Of a stretch of DNA of 64,000 nt, positions 1-8,700 are shown one piece after another. The position numbers were made by a program, and so were the translations under genes. Within the stretch, counting starts at the first letter, position 1. Each line of letters starts with the position of its first letter. Source of the stretch: Colwellia_A sp047621305 (lineage in GTDB: Bacteria > Pseudomonadota > Gammaproteobacteria > Enterobacterales > Alteromonadaceae). The DNA lies in contig JBLHNB010000005.1 in NCBI GenBank assembly GCA_047621305.1, positions 1 through 64,000 on the forward strand, in the 5' to 3' direction. Below the pieces are notes generated by a model that worked only from the letters and a program-made list of their open reading frames with translations, had not been told where the DNA came from and did not search any database.

Positions 1-1
1 A

Positions 2-2821
2 ATATCAGCAAAATCAGATTTACCTTTTGGAGTAGAACCAGAGCTGGGACCCATAGCAACCGGCTTAGGTGAAATTTTCATGTTTACCGTCGATGCTCAG
101 CCAGATGCATATAATGATGATGGCAAGTTGATCACCGCGACAGACTTAAGAACGGTACATGATTGGATCATTCGACCTCAGTTAATGCAAGTACAAGGTG
201 TCGTCGAAGTTAATCCTATCGGTGGTTTTAAACGTGAGATTTTGGTTGCCTTTGAGCCTAAAAAATTACTCGCTTTTGGTGTTAGCCAACAAGATATTAT
301 TCAAGCGATTGAAAATAACAATGATAATAAAGGTGCTGGCTTTATAGAAAAAAATGGCGCGCAATGGTTATTACGTACTCCCGGACAAGTAGAAAGTTTA
401 GAGGACATCGCTAACATTCCCGTTAGGACTCGCGACGGTAGTGTGATCCGCATAGCTGATGTTGCAAAAGTTCAAGAAGGAAAAGAATTACGAACAGGCG
501 CCGCAACCCAGAACGGTAGAGAGGTCGTAATGAGCACGGTTTTCATGCTTATCGGTGAAAACAGTCGCAATGTTGCTAAAGCGGTCGGCATAAAATTAGA
601 AGAACTTAAAGCGACTTTGCCAACAGGAATTACCGTTACCGCTGTTTACGATCGGACAAAACTCGTTGAACAAACACTCGACACGGTAAAGATGAACCTC
701 TTTGAAGGTGCATTATTAGTCATTATCGTGTTGTTTTTGTTATTAGGTAATATGAGAGCCGCATTACTTACCGCGGCGGTTATCCCATTTGCGATGTTAA
801 TGACCATAACGGGTATGGTACAAGTAGGTGTTAGCGCCAATTTAATGAGTTTAGGCGCATTAGATTTTGGACTACTGGTTGATGGCGCGATTATCATCGT
901 TGAAAATTGTCTAAGAAAGCTCAGTTCAGCTTCAGCTAATGATCGTACCATGCCTGTTAATGAACGATTAGCACTGGTCTATGAAGCGACCAAAGAAGTT
1001 ATCCGTCCAGCATTATTTGGCGTGTTTATTATTACCGCGGTATATTTGCCTATTTTTGCGCTAACCGGCGTTGAAGGTAAAATGTTTCATCCTATGGCGA
1101 TAACCGTTGTTATAGCCCTATGTTGCGCGATGTTTTTATCCGTGACTTTTGTGCCCGCAGCTATTGCTATTTTGTTCAAAGGTCCGGTTAAAGAAAAAGA
1201 AAATATCATCATCAAATCTTCATTGGCACTTTACCGCCCCTCTTTAACGTTTGCCCTTAAAGTTCGTTGGTTGGTGGTGTTTTTCGCTGTTGGCTTTGTC
1301 GGCTTAGCGGGATTTTCTGCCAATAAACTCGGTAGTGAATTTGTACCAAATCTTGATGAAGGTGATATCGCAATGCATGCATTGCGGATCCCTGGTACGT
1401 CATTGTCACAAGCGGTGGCATTACAAAAAACCTTAGAAGAAAAAATTAATCAAATGCCAGAGGTTGAGCGTGTCTTTGCAAAAATTGGTACCGCCGATGT
1501 TGCCACCGATGCCGTACCACCAAGTGTTGCCGATAATTTTATTATTTTAAAACCACGCAGTGAATGGCCAAATCCTAATAAACCTAAAGCACAGTTTATA
1601 GAAGAGCTAGCAAAAGTGGTTGAGCCAGTACCGGGTAATCGCTATGAATTCTTACAGCCGATACAGATGCGTTTTAATGAATTACTTGCAGGCGTTCGAG
1701 CAGAACTTGCGATTAAAGTATTTGGTGATAACTTTGAGACCTTAAGTGCTTTAGGTAATAGCATAAACGCAGCGATTGTGAATGTTGAAGGTGTGGCTGA
1801 TATTCAAGTAGAGAGAACAACAGGCTTACCTATGATGACGATTAATCCAAAACTTGCCCAATTGGCAAAATATGGACTAAGCGTGAAGCAACTACAATAT
1901 CAACTTTCAACCGCATTAGGTGGCACCATTGCAGGTAAGTTTTATCAAGGCGATCAACGGGCAGACATCGTAGTACGTCTTCCTGAAGAATTACGTTCAG
2001 ATGTTGATGCTTTGGCTTATTTACCTATTCAGATGCGCGATAATAGTTATGTGCCATTACAAGAAGTTGCTGAGCTGAACCTCATTGAAGGTGCAAACCA
2101 AGTTAATAGGGAAAATGGCAAACGTAGAGTGGTGGTTACCGCTAACGTGCGAGGCAGAGATTTGGGTTCATTTGTTCAGGATATTCAAGCGTCAATTGCT
2201 GCCTCAGTTGAAATACCCGCGGGTTACTGGATTGAATATGGCGGTACTTATCAAAAATTACAATCCGCAGCAGAGCGCTTATCTATTGTGGTGCCTATTA
2301 CCTTACTGATGATTATTGGTTTACTTTTCTTAGCCTTAGGTTCATTTAAAGATTCAATGATCATTTTTACGGGCGTACCATTAGCCTTAACCGGGGGCAT
2401 TTTTGCTTTACTGCTCAGAGACATTCCTTTTTCAATCTCAGCCGCGGTAGGCTTTATCGCGTTATCTGGTATCGCTATTTTAAATGGCTTGGTTATGGTG
2501 TCTTTTATACGAGAACTTAGACGTGAAGGCGCTCTTTTAGATACCGCTATTATCGAAGGTGCATTGACAAGATTTCGCCCCGTACTCACCACCGCCCTAG
2601 TTGCTTCTTTAGGCTTTGTGCCGATGGCATTAAACACCGGCATTGGCTCTGAGGTACAACGTCCTTTGGCTACTGTGGTGATCGGCGGGATAATTTCATC
2701 AACACTGTTAACCTTATTTGTGCTACCTGCTCTATATCGCTTGCTTCATCGCGAAGAGAAACAGAATAACAAAGAAATTCCCCCCCAAACGAGCGATTCA
2801 AAGGAAACAGTAAATGTCTAA
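2..2821 (+). CDS. czcA: CzcA-type heavy-metal RND efflux pump, 5'-truncated by window edge
   Basis: Inner-membrane proton-driven pump of the HME-RND family, exporting divalent cations (Co/Zn/Cd type) through a tripartite complex. The frame is open from base 2: the residues before the first ATG (base 80) read LPFGVEPELGPIATGLGEIF, which is CzcA porter-domain sequence, so the true start lies outside and roughly 100 residues are missing. The TM4 motif DFGLLVDGAIIIVEN is the divalent-cation signature, unlike the Cu/Ag-type motif of the second pump at 8701. QPIQMRFNELLAGVRAELAIKV also matches CzcA. The C-terminus has the usual late TM helices, then a short polar tail. The stop overlaps the next gene by 8 bases. 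Its adaptor and outer-membrane partner are presumably upstream. Family assignment is firm; the exact metal is inferred. Confidence 0.93.
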   Translation: MSAKSDLPFGVEPELGPIATGLGEIFMFTVDAQPDAYNDDGKLITATDLRTVHDWIIRPQLMQVQGVVEVNPIGGFKREILVAFEPKKLLAFGVSQQDIIQAIENNNDNKGAGFIEKNGAQWLLRTPGQVESLEDIANIPVRTRDGSVIRIADVAKVQEGKELRTGAATQNGREVVMSTVFMLIGENSRNVAKAVGIKLEELKATLPTGITVTAVYDRTKLVEQTLDTVKMNLFEGALLVIIVLFLLLGNMRAALLTAAVIPFAMLMTITGMVQVGVSANLMSLGALDFGLLVDGAIIIVENCLRKLSSASANDRTMPVNERLALVYEATKEVIRPALFGVFIITAVYLPIFALTGVEGKMFHPMAITVVIALCCAMFLSVTFVPAAIAILFKGPVKEKENIIIKSSLALYRPSLTFALKVRWLVVFFAVGFVGLAGFSANKLGSEFVPNLDEGDIAMHALRIPGTSLSQAVALQKTLEEKINQMPEVERVFAKIGTADVATDAVPPSVADNFIILKPRSEWPNPNKPKAQFIEELAKVVEPVPGNRYEFLQPIQMRFNELLAGVRAELAIKVFGDNFETLSALGNSINAAIVNVEGVADIQVERTTGLPMMTINPKLAQLAKYGLSVKQLQYQLSTALGGTIAGKFYQGDQRADIVVRLPEELRSDVDALAYLPIQMRDNSYVPLQEVAELNLIEGANQVNRENGKRRVVVTANVRGRDLGSFVQDIQASIAASVEIPAGYWIEYGGTYQKLQSAAERLSIVVPITLLMIIGLLFLALGSFKDSMIIFTGVPLALTGGIFALLLRDIPFSISAAVGFIALSGIAILNGLVMVSFIRELRREGALLDTAIIEGALTRFRPVLTTALVASLGFVPMALNTGIGSEVQRPLATVVIGGIISSTLLTLFVLPALYRLLHREEKQNNKEIPPQTSDSKETVNV

Positions 2822-3521
2822 AATGTTACAGCGTTATGGCTTAATCGCTTTTATCGCCCTAATTACTCTAATTGCAATAGGGCTACCCATTGCAGCTTTT
2901 GCTCACGGTGTCGATGAGAGCACACGTGCCTTTTTACTACAAAATACTGGTGTACAAATCATCCCTTTTTTGTACATTGGCGCTAAACATATGGTGACGG
3001 GATATGATCATTTATTGTTTTTAGTGGGCGTATTATTCTTTTTATATAAAAGTCGCGACGTTATATTATATGTCAGTATGTTTACCCTAGGGCACAGCGT
3101 AACCTTACTTTTTGGTGTGATCAGCGATCTTCAAGTAAATGCTTATTTAATTGATGCGATTATTGGTTTGTCAGTTGTTTATAAGGGCTTTGATAATTTA
3201 GGGGGCTTTAATCGACTTTTTGGGAAGTCGCCAAACGCCAAATTTGCCGTGTTGATATTTGGACTCTTTCATGGTCTTGGCTTAGCCACCAAGCTACAAG
3301 AGTTTCAACTGCCCGATGAGGGCTTAATTACCAATTTAATTGCCTTTAATGTTGGCGTTGAATTAGGGCAATTTACTGCCTTAGCCTTTATTTTGTTAAT
3401 GATAAATTTTTGGCGTAAACACAGTAGCTTCACGCGATTTGCAACCAATACTAATTGTCTATTGATGAGTGCGGGTTTTATGTTGATAGGTTTTCAACTA
3501 ACGGGCTATTTCATTAACTAA
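2814..3521 (+). CDS. HupE/UreJ-like metal-associated membrane protein
   Basis: A 235-residue integral membrane protein of the HupE/UreJ_2 family. It has an N-terminal signal or TM segment (about residues 9-31, ending AAFAHG) and about six hydrophobic helices. Family motifs visible are GYDHLLFLVGVLFF, LGHSVTLLFG and FGLFHGLGLA, whose histidines are candidate metal ligands. HupE and UreJ act in nickel or cobalt entry in hydrogenase and urease systems, but this branch is commonly found beside CzcA-type pumps. The ATG overlaps the end of czcA by 8 bases and AAGGAAACAG upstream can serve as RBS, so the two are translationally coupled. Transport direction and metal are not visible. Confidence 0.85.
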   Translation: MSKMLQRYGLIAFIALITLIAIGLPIAAFAHGVDESTRAFLLQNTGVQIIPFLYIGAKHMVTGYDHLLFLVGVLFFLYKSRDVILYVSMFTLGHSVTLLFGVISDLQVNAYLIDAIIGLSVVYKGFDNLGGFNRLFGKSPNAKFAVLIFGLFHGLGLATKLQEFQLPDEGLITNLIAFNVGVELGQFTALAFILLMINFWRKHSSFTRFATNTNCLLMSAGFMLIGFQLTGYFIN

Positions 3522-3592
3522 TTTATTCATTCACTAATTTAGTGCTAGTCATTTAGTGCTGAGTAATTTTACTTCTTATAAGAGATAAAACG

Positions 3593-4132
3593 ATGCAACC
3601 AAAAACGCCGCAAGCTATTACATTATCAAATGCTGCGCTGATCAAATACACGCTATTAAGCTTAATATTTGCTGCAGTCACCCTACTCACGGTTATATTA
3701 CCTGCTGAATACAACATCGACCCCACAGGGTTAGGACATAAACTTGGGCTAACCGTTTTTAACAATGTAAACACAGCAACCGCCAAGGCTAATGACTCTG
3801 AACAATCAAAAGGTGCTACAGAAACAATAGACGTGATCGTACCTGCAGGTCGAGGTGTCGAGTATAAATTTGTTATGGAACAATATCAAAAACTAACATA
3901 TGAGTGGATAACCGATGGCACACCGTTATACTTCGATTTACATGGCGAGCCTAAAGGTGATACCACGGGATATTTTGAAAGTTATGCCATAGCGACTTTA
4001 GTAGAAATGAAAGGCAGTTTTACCACACCTTTTTCGGGTTCACATGGCTGGTATTGGAAAAACAAAACAGATGTTCCGGTAACTGTTCAGTTGATCGTAA
4101 CAGGTGAGTACATTAAGCATGGCCTTAAATAA
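3593..4132 (+). CDS. Membrane-anchored periplasmic protein of CzcA/HupE loci
   Basis: A 179-residue protein with one hydrophobic helix (about residues 18-38, LLSLIFAAVTLLTVILPAEY), then a periplasmic part. Residues about 78-175 look like a beta-rich domain (IDVIVPAGRGVEYKFVM, then PLYFDLHGEPKGDTTGYF, then FSGSHGWYWKNKTDVPVTV), reminiscent of a GOLD/emp24-like sandwich. Proteins of this shape are annotated as transmembrane anchor proteins and usually follow CzcA and HupE genes, as here (71 bases after HupE). Function is unknown; a role in metal efflux is inferred from position only. Confidence 0.7.
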   Translation: MQPKTPQAITLSNAALIKYTLLSLIFAAVTLLTVILPAEYNIDPTGLGHKLGLTVFNNVNTATAKANDSEQSKGATETIDVIVPAGRGVEYKFVMEQYQKLTYEWITDGTPLYFDLHGEPKGDTTGYFESYAIATLVEMKGSFTTPFSGSHGWYWKNKTDVPVTVQLIVTGEYIKHGLK

Positions 4133-4219
4133 TCACTATAAAACTAAGTTAATAAAGTAAAAGTTACGTTGGTAATCTTGGCGTTGGTAATGAAAAAACT
4201 AATATCATTATCAAACCTT

Positions 4220-4273
4220 GTTTTAATTAGCAGTCATGTTTTAATTAGCAGTCATGTTTTAATTAGAAGCGAT
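4220..4273. repeat. 18-bp tandem repeat, three units
   Basis: The unit GTTTTAATTAGCAGTCAT occurs perfectly twice (4220-4237, 4238-4255) and a third time with changes (4256-4273), upstream of the Cys/His-rich gene at 4344. It may be simple slippage DNA or part of a promoter region. No function is evident. Confidence 0.85.
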
Positions 4274-4343
4274 GTTTTTTCATTGAATAAAAACATGGGT
4301 TATGCCATCATTTAATGTAAGTATAATATTTTATAGGTTATTC

Positions 4344-4730
4344 ATGGCTTTTAACGTCTCTAAAGCATTAATGGTATTGCTAATATGTGTGGCCTTTGCT
4401 GGTCAGACAATGGCGTCTACTATTATGTCTTATCATATGATGAGTATGACGGGAATGAGCAGTCAAGAGCAATCACAAGATATGACAATGATGGATCACA
4501 GTAACCATAATATGGTCAGTGAACTTGATGATTCAGAAAAGTCGACTAAAGATTGTTGTTCTCAAACATGTAACTGCTTTACTGGGGGTTGCTCAAGTGT
4601 TGCTACTTTCATGAAAGGCATAGTAGGCAACGGACCAGTCGTTGATTTATCCTCTAAAATACTTTCCTATTCTAGTTTGGCCTTAAGCCAACAACCTACA
4701 TCATTATATCGTCCCCCAATATTAAGCTAA
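4344..4730 (+). CDS. Secreted Met/His/Cys-rich small protein (CopL-like), copy 1
   Basis: From the ATG at 4344 the protein is 128 residues with a clean signal peptide (MAFNVSKALMVLLICVAFAG, then QTMAS). An upstream in-frame ATG at 4302 would add 14 residues that spoil the signal peptide. The mature part is rich in Met, His and Asp (MTMMDHSNHNM), followed by a cysteine cluster DCCSQTCNCFTGGC and the C-terminal string SLYRPPILS. The same plan, including LYRPPI, recurs in the gene at 13490. The composition fits periplasmic Cu(I)/Ag(I) binding, as in small CopL/DUF2946-type proteins of copper operons. That family link is from pattern only. Confidence 0.65.
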   Translation: MAFNVSKALMVLLICVAFAGQTMASTIMSYHMMSMTGMSSQEQSQDMTMMDHSNHNMVSELDDSEKSTKDCCSQTCNCFTGGCSSVATFMKGIVGNGPVVDLSSKILSYSSLALSQQPTSLYRPPILS

Positions 4731-4796
4731 ATACAGAATAAATGTGTCCAAAATTTGGTTCATTTATATAATGACTTTCTGTATTAGGCTTTTTTG
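4730..4796 (+). terminator. Probable terminator after copy 1 of the Cys/His-rich gene
   Basis: AATACAGA (4730-4737) pairs with TCTGTATT (4778-4785), inner arms ATAAATG and CATTTAT also pair, and AGGCTTTTTT follows. The stem is long but AT-rich with a large interior, so strength is uncertain. Confidence 0.4.
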
Positions 4797-4881
4797 ATCT
4801 CATTTTTAGAACCTTTTTCTAACTTCATCAAAATAACCTAATTAATTTAAAATATTAATTGATATCCCTATTGGGGGGCTT

Positions 4882-5409
4882 ATGTTTTCAAATAAATTCA
4901 CCTTAAAAGTTATAGTTGCCTTTACGATAATCATTGCACTTACTAGTTGCTCTGACGACGAAGTAGCTGTCACCAGCAGCACTCATTCACAAGACACTAA
5001 GTCGCAATCTATTGTCCTTGATGTATATAAGAGTCCCACCTGTGGTTGTTGTAAAAAATGGATAGATCATATCAACGAAAATGGATTCGAATCTAAGGTA
5101 CATAGTTATCAAAATTTTTCAGTCATTAAAGATACAAAAGGCATAGAGCCTCAATATCGTTCATGTCATACCGCAATTTCAAAAGATGGCTACGCCTTTG
5201 AAGGTCATGTACCTGCAAAGTTCATTCAGCAATTCATCAAAGAGCAACACGCTGAGGACGTTATCGGGTTGTCTGTTCCGGCGATGCCTGTAGGGTCACC
5301 GGGAATGGAAGTTGATGACAAGTTTCAACCTTACAATGTGTTACTTTTAAAATCAGACGGCACATATCAAATATACGCAAGTGTCCAAGCATATGAGGAA
5401 CAATTCTAA
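4882..5409 (+). CDS. DUF411 metal-binding lipoprotein (CopG-like)
   Basis: A 175-residue predicted lipoprotein: signal ending in lipobox LTSC (Cys about residue 23), a polar linker, then the DUF411 domain. The domain starts VLDVYKSPTCGCCKKW with its CxCC motif and continues with SCHTA and EGHVPAKFI; these Cys and His residues are the candidate metal ligands. DUF411 proteins occur in copper resistance operons and are taken to be periplasmic copper-binding proteins. A strong RBS (TTGGGGGGCTT) precedes the ATG. The stop shares one base with the start of the TolC-like gene (TAATG), placing it first in the cus-like operon. Confidence 0.85.
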   Translation: MFSNKFTLKVIVAFTIIIALTSCSDDEVAVTSSTHSQDTKSQSIVLDVYKSPTCGCCKKWIDHINENGFESKVHSYQNFSVIKDTKGIEPQYRSCHTAISKDGYAFEGHVPAKFIQQFIKEQHAEDVIGLSVPAMPVGSPGMEVDDKFQPYNVLLLKSDGTYQIYASVQAYEEQF

Positions 5410-6881
5410 TGACTAAGCTAAATGTGAATAGGAATTTATACACGAAGTGCAGTGTTGGAATGATAGCTTTCACTCTTTTATCTTCAAACGCTGCTGAGTT
5501 TCCAGCGATGAAAGCGAGCAGCCCTTTATCATTTGAACATACCATCAGGGCAGCACAAAAAAATGACCCTTGGATAACGGGTAATGTTCATAAACAAAGA
5601 GCTATCGAATCAATGAGTGATGCAGTAAATACATTGCCTGATCCGAAAATGTCTATTGGCCTGGCAAACTTGCCGACGAATGGTTTTGATTTTGGCCAGG
5701 AAGGAATGACACAGGTAAAGGTGGGTATTTCACAAATGTTTCCTCGCGGAGATACCTTAGCGATTAAGAGCCAACAATTAAAGAGCCAAAGTGAGGCGTA
5801 TCCGTATCAAAGGAAAGACCGGGGATCAAAAGTTGCCGTTACCGTCGGAACTTTATGGTTAGATGCTTATAAAATTCAGCAGAGCATTGTATTAATTGAA
5901 AAAAACAGATCCTTGTTTGAGCAGCTAGCAGATGTGGCGACAGCAAGTTATTCATCAGCTTTAGGTAAAACCCGTCAGCAAGATATTGTCCGAGCACAAT
6001 TAGAGTTAACACATTTAGAAGATAGATTAGATAAATTAGCGCAACAGAAAAATCACTATGACGGAATACTTTTACAATGGTTAACACTATTTCCTATCGA
6101 CGATAGCTCAGTTGTTGAAACGTCATTTGAAACTGATTTTTCTTTCAATAATTTTTCTTTAGAAAATATTGTTCTTAGTCAGCAATTACCTCAAATAGAC
6201 TTACTTAATCCTAATTTAGTCTACAAAAAAAATGGCCTAAAAGCAGATGAGTTGGTTCGATATTTCTCAAATCACCCCGCTATTCTCGCTGTAGAAAAGA
6301 AAATAAATAGCATGAAAACAGGCATTAAATTGGCGAAGCAAAAGTACCAGCCTGAATGGGGTGTTAATGCTAGCTACGGCTATCGCAGTGATGATCCCAT
6401 GGGCAGAAGTAGAGCTGATTTATTTTCAGTTGGCGTAACATTCGACCTACCCCTTTTCACTGAAAACCGACAGGATAAAGAAGTTCAATCAGCGATATCA
6501 AAAACAGAAGCAGTGAAAACCGAAAAGTTATTATTACTTAGAGAGTTACTCGGCTCTTATTTAAGCGCAAAAGGAAGACTGCTTCGTTTAAAAGACCGAC
6601 AGAATTTGTATCAGGAGAAATTGTTACCACAAATACATGATCAAGCAGAAGCTTCTCTGACGGCTTATACCAATGATGATGGCGATTTTTCAGAAGTTGT
6701 TCGTTCACGTATTGCGGTGCTTAATGCCGAAATAGATGAGCTTGCACTAAACGTAGATGAACAAAAAATACGGTTAGAACTTAACTACCTCTTTGTTGGC
6801 AGTATCAATAATGCAACCACACAAAATAATATGTATATAACCAATAGTAGCCAATACGCTTCTATTTCGGGAGAAAAATAA
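5409..6881 (+). CDS. TolC-family outer-membrane efflux protein (CusC/CzcC-like)
   Basis: A 490-residue outer-membrane channel component for the RND pump. It has an N-terminal export signal and two related helical-hairpin halves: DPWITGNVHKQRA to LTHLEDRLDKLAQQKNHYDG, and LVRYFSNHPAILAVEKKIN to the last helices. The beta-strand parts GWEWGVN-type GVNASYGYRSDD and DLFSVGVTFDLPLFTENRQ are typical of metal-pump TolC proteins. It is tightly packed: the start overlaps the DUF411 stop by one base, and its own stop overlaps the adaptor start by one base. Role as the exit duct for the CusBA-like pump is inferred from this arrangement. Confidence 0.88.
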   Translation: MTKLNVNRNLYTKCSVGMIAFTLLSSNAAEFPAMKASSPLSFEHTIRAAQKNDPWITGNVHKQRAIESMSDAVNTLPDPKMSIGLANLPTNGFDFGQEGMTQVKVGISQMFPRGDTLAIKSQQLKSQSEAYPYQRKDRGSKVAVTVGTLWLDAYKIQQSIVLIEKNRSLFEQLADVATASYSSALGKTRQQDIVRAQLELTHLEDRLDKLAQQKNHYDGILLQWLTLFPIDDSSVVETSFETDFSFNNFSLENIVLSQQLPQIDLLNPNLVYKKNGLKADELVRYFSNHPAILAVEKKINSMKTGIKLAKQKYQPEWGVNASYGYRSDDPMGRSRADLFSVGVTFDLPLFTENRQDKEVQSAISKTEAVKTEKLLLLRELLGSYLSAKGRLLRLKDRQNLYQEKLLPQIHDQAEASLTAYTNDDGDFSEVVRSRIAVLNAEIDELALNVDEQKIRLELNYLFVGSINNATTQNNMYITNSSQYASISGEK

Positions 6882-8683
6882 TGAGCAATAATATTAAACC
6901 GATAATTGTAGGTATTGCGATAGGCACTATTCTCACTTTTGGTGCATTTAATTTTATAACACCGTCTAGCAGTGACCAAATATCTAACCGAGTACCTGAC
7001 GAGAAAAAGCCGCTTTATTGGGTAGCGCCAATGGATGCTAATTATAAGAAAGATAAACCCGGTAAGTCGCCAATGGGCATGGATTTAGTACCTGTTTATG
7101 ACGATGGCGGAAAAGGCCCGAATGAAGGCCCTGGCACAATTCGTATATCATCTAATGTTGTTAATAACTTAGGAGTACGTACCACAACAGCAAGTTACAA
7201 GTCATTATATACCGAAATAAATACCGTGGGTTATGTTACTTACAATGAAGATAAACTGGTTCATATTCACCCTCGTGTTCAAGGATGGATTGAAAAGCTA
7301 TATGTTAAGGCTGAGGGTGATCCCGTTAAAAAAAATCAAGCGTTATACGACATCTATTCTCCTGAGTTAGTTAATGCTCAAGAAGAGATGTTATTGGCAC
7401 TAGATCGAAAGAATAGCCGATTAATTACGGCCGCTGAAAACAGATTATCAGCACTACAGTTACCTAAATCAGCTATTGTAAAACTAAAAGAAAGTAAAAA
7501 AGTTCAGCAGACAGTAACTTTTTATGCACCACAAAATGGTGTGGTTGAAAACTTAAAGATACGTGAAGGCTTCTTCGTAAAGCCAGGTTCAACATTGATG
7601 TCAATTGCCGACCTCTCAGAAGTTTGGGTTGAAGCTGAAGTTTTTGAAAGACAGGCAGGCCAAGTTAAAACGGCGACCCCCGTCACTATGACACTTGATT
7701 ATTTACCGAGTAAAATATGGCAGGGTCAAGTGGATTATATCTATCCAGCCCTTGATGCTAAAACACGTACTGTGAAAGTGCGCTTGCGCTTCAGTAATGA
7801 AAAGGGTGATTTTAAACCTAATATGTTTGCACAAATTGCCATTCATACCACGGGCGATGAGCAAGTATTACTTATTCCAAAAGAAGCCTTGATCAGAACC
7901 GGTAATCAAAACAGAGTTGTACTTGCATTAGGTGAAGGCAGTTTTAAGTCTATTGAAGTCTCTGTGGGTCGCTATGACAGTGAAAGTGTCGAAATACTGA
8001 AAGGACTTAGTGAAGGAGATAAAGTTGTCAGTTCAGCGCAATTTTTACTCGATTCAGAATCAAGCAAATCATCTGATTTTAAGCGTATGAATAAGCAAGA
8101 TGACAGCAATGCGCCAATGCCTAACTCTGTTTGGGTGCAGGCCACAATTAAAAGCATGATGGCCGATCATAACATGCTGACACTAATACATGATGCGATA
8201 CCCAAGTGGGATTGGCCAGAGATGACAATGGACTTTATAGCAACTGATGCTGTTGATTTTTCGCAGCTTAAAAAAGGTCTTAGCTTACATGTTGAAGTAA
8301 CCAAAACAGCGAGTGGTGATTATCAAGTGAGTAATGTCCATGTGCCTGATGAAAGTAATGCGGCAATGTCTAACGCTCAAGATAAGGATAAAAACGTTGC
8401 CACAGTCACAGGTACTATTAATACACTCATGATTGATCACGGCATGATTAATATTAGCCGTTCAGCGATAAAAAAGTGGAACAGAGCTGCCGCTACACTC
8501 GACTTTATTACGGATGAAGGTGTCAGTTTGGCGGAGTTTAGCCAAGGCATGGAAATTAAGTTTACTTTTGAAATACGTGATGGAAATTTTATCATCACCG
8601 ACATTGCACCATTGCCTACAGATGAAAAATCAGCCGTTAAATCTTCAATTGAAGAAACGCCTGTTGATCATTCAAGCCACTAA
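6881..8683 (+). CDS. cusB: CusB-like RND periplasmic adaptor with two CusF-like domains
   Basis: A 600-residue membrane-fusion protein linking pump and outer-membrane channel. Order: N-terminal TM anchor (about 5-24), heavy-metal-binding segment YWVAPMDANYKKDKPGKSPM (about 46-72), barrel-sandwich and helical hairpin (about 100-230, VHIHPRVQGWIEKLYV), beta-barrel (GFFVKPGSTLMSIADLSEVW), then two CusF-like OB domains at about 416-492 and 507-580. In the first, the four ligand positions known from E. coli CusF are present as H437, W445, M448 and M450. In the second they are R527, R535, A538 and L540, so copper binding there looks lost. Most CusB proteins have no CusF domain or a separate one. 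Translationally coupled to the TolC-like gene. Confidence 0.92.
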   Translation: MSNNIKPIIVGIAIGTILTFGAFNFITPSSSDQISNRVPDEKKPLYWVAPMDANYKKDKPGKSPMGMDLVPVYDDGGKGPNEGPGTIRISSNVVNNLGVRTTTASYKSLYTEINTVGYVTYNEDKLVHIHPRVQGWIEKLYVKAEGDPVKKNQALYDIYSPELVNAQEEMLLALDRKNSRLITAAENRLSALQLPKSAIVKLKESKKVQQTVTFYAPQNGVVENLKIREGFFVKPGSTLMSIADLSEVWVEAEVFERQAGQVKTATPVTMTLDYLPSKIWQGQVDYIYPALDAKTRTVKVRLRFSNEKGDFKPNMFAQIAIHTTGDEQVLLIPKEALIRTGNQNRVVLALGEGSFKSIEVSVGRYDSESVEILKGLSEGDKVVSSAQFLLDSESSKSSDFKRMNKQDDSNAPMPNSVWVQATIKSMMADHNMLTLIHDAIPKWDWPEMTMDFIATDAVDFSQLKKGLSLHVEVTKTASGDYQVSNVHVPDESNAAMSNAQDKDKNVATVTGTINTLMIDHGMINISRSAIKKWNRAAATLDFITDEGVSLAEFSQGMEIKFTFEIRDGNFIITDIAPLPTDEKSAVKSSIEETPVDHSSH

Positions 8684-8700
8684 TTAGGAGTTAAATACTT

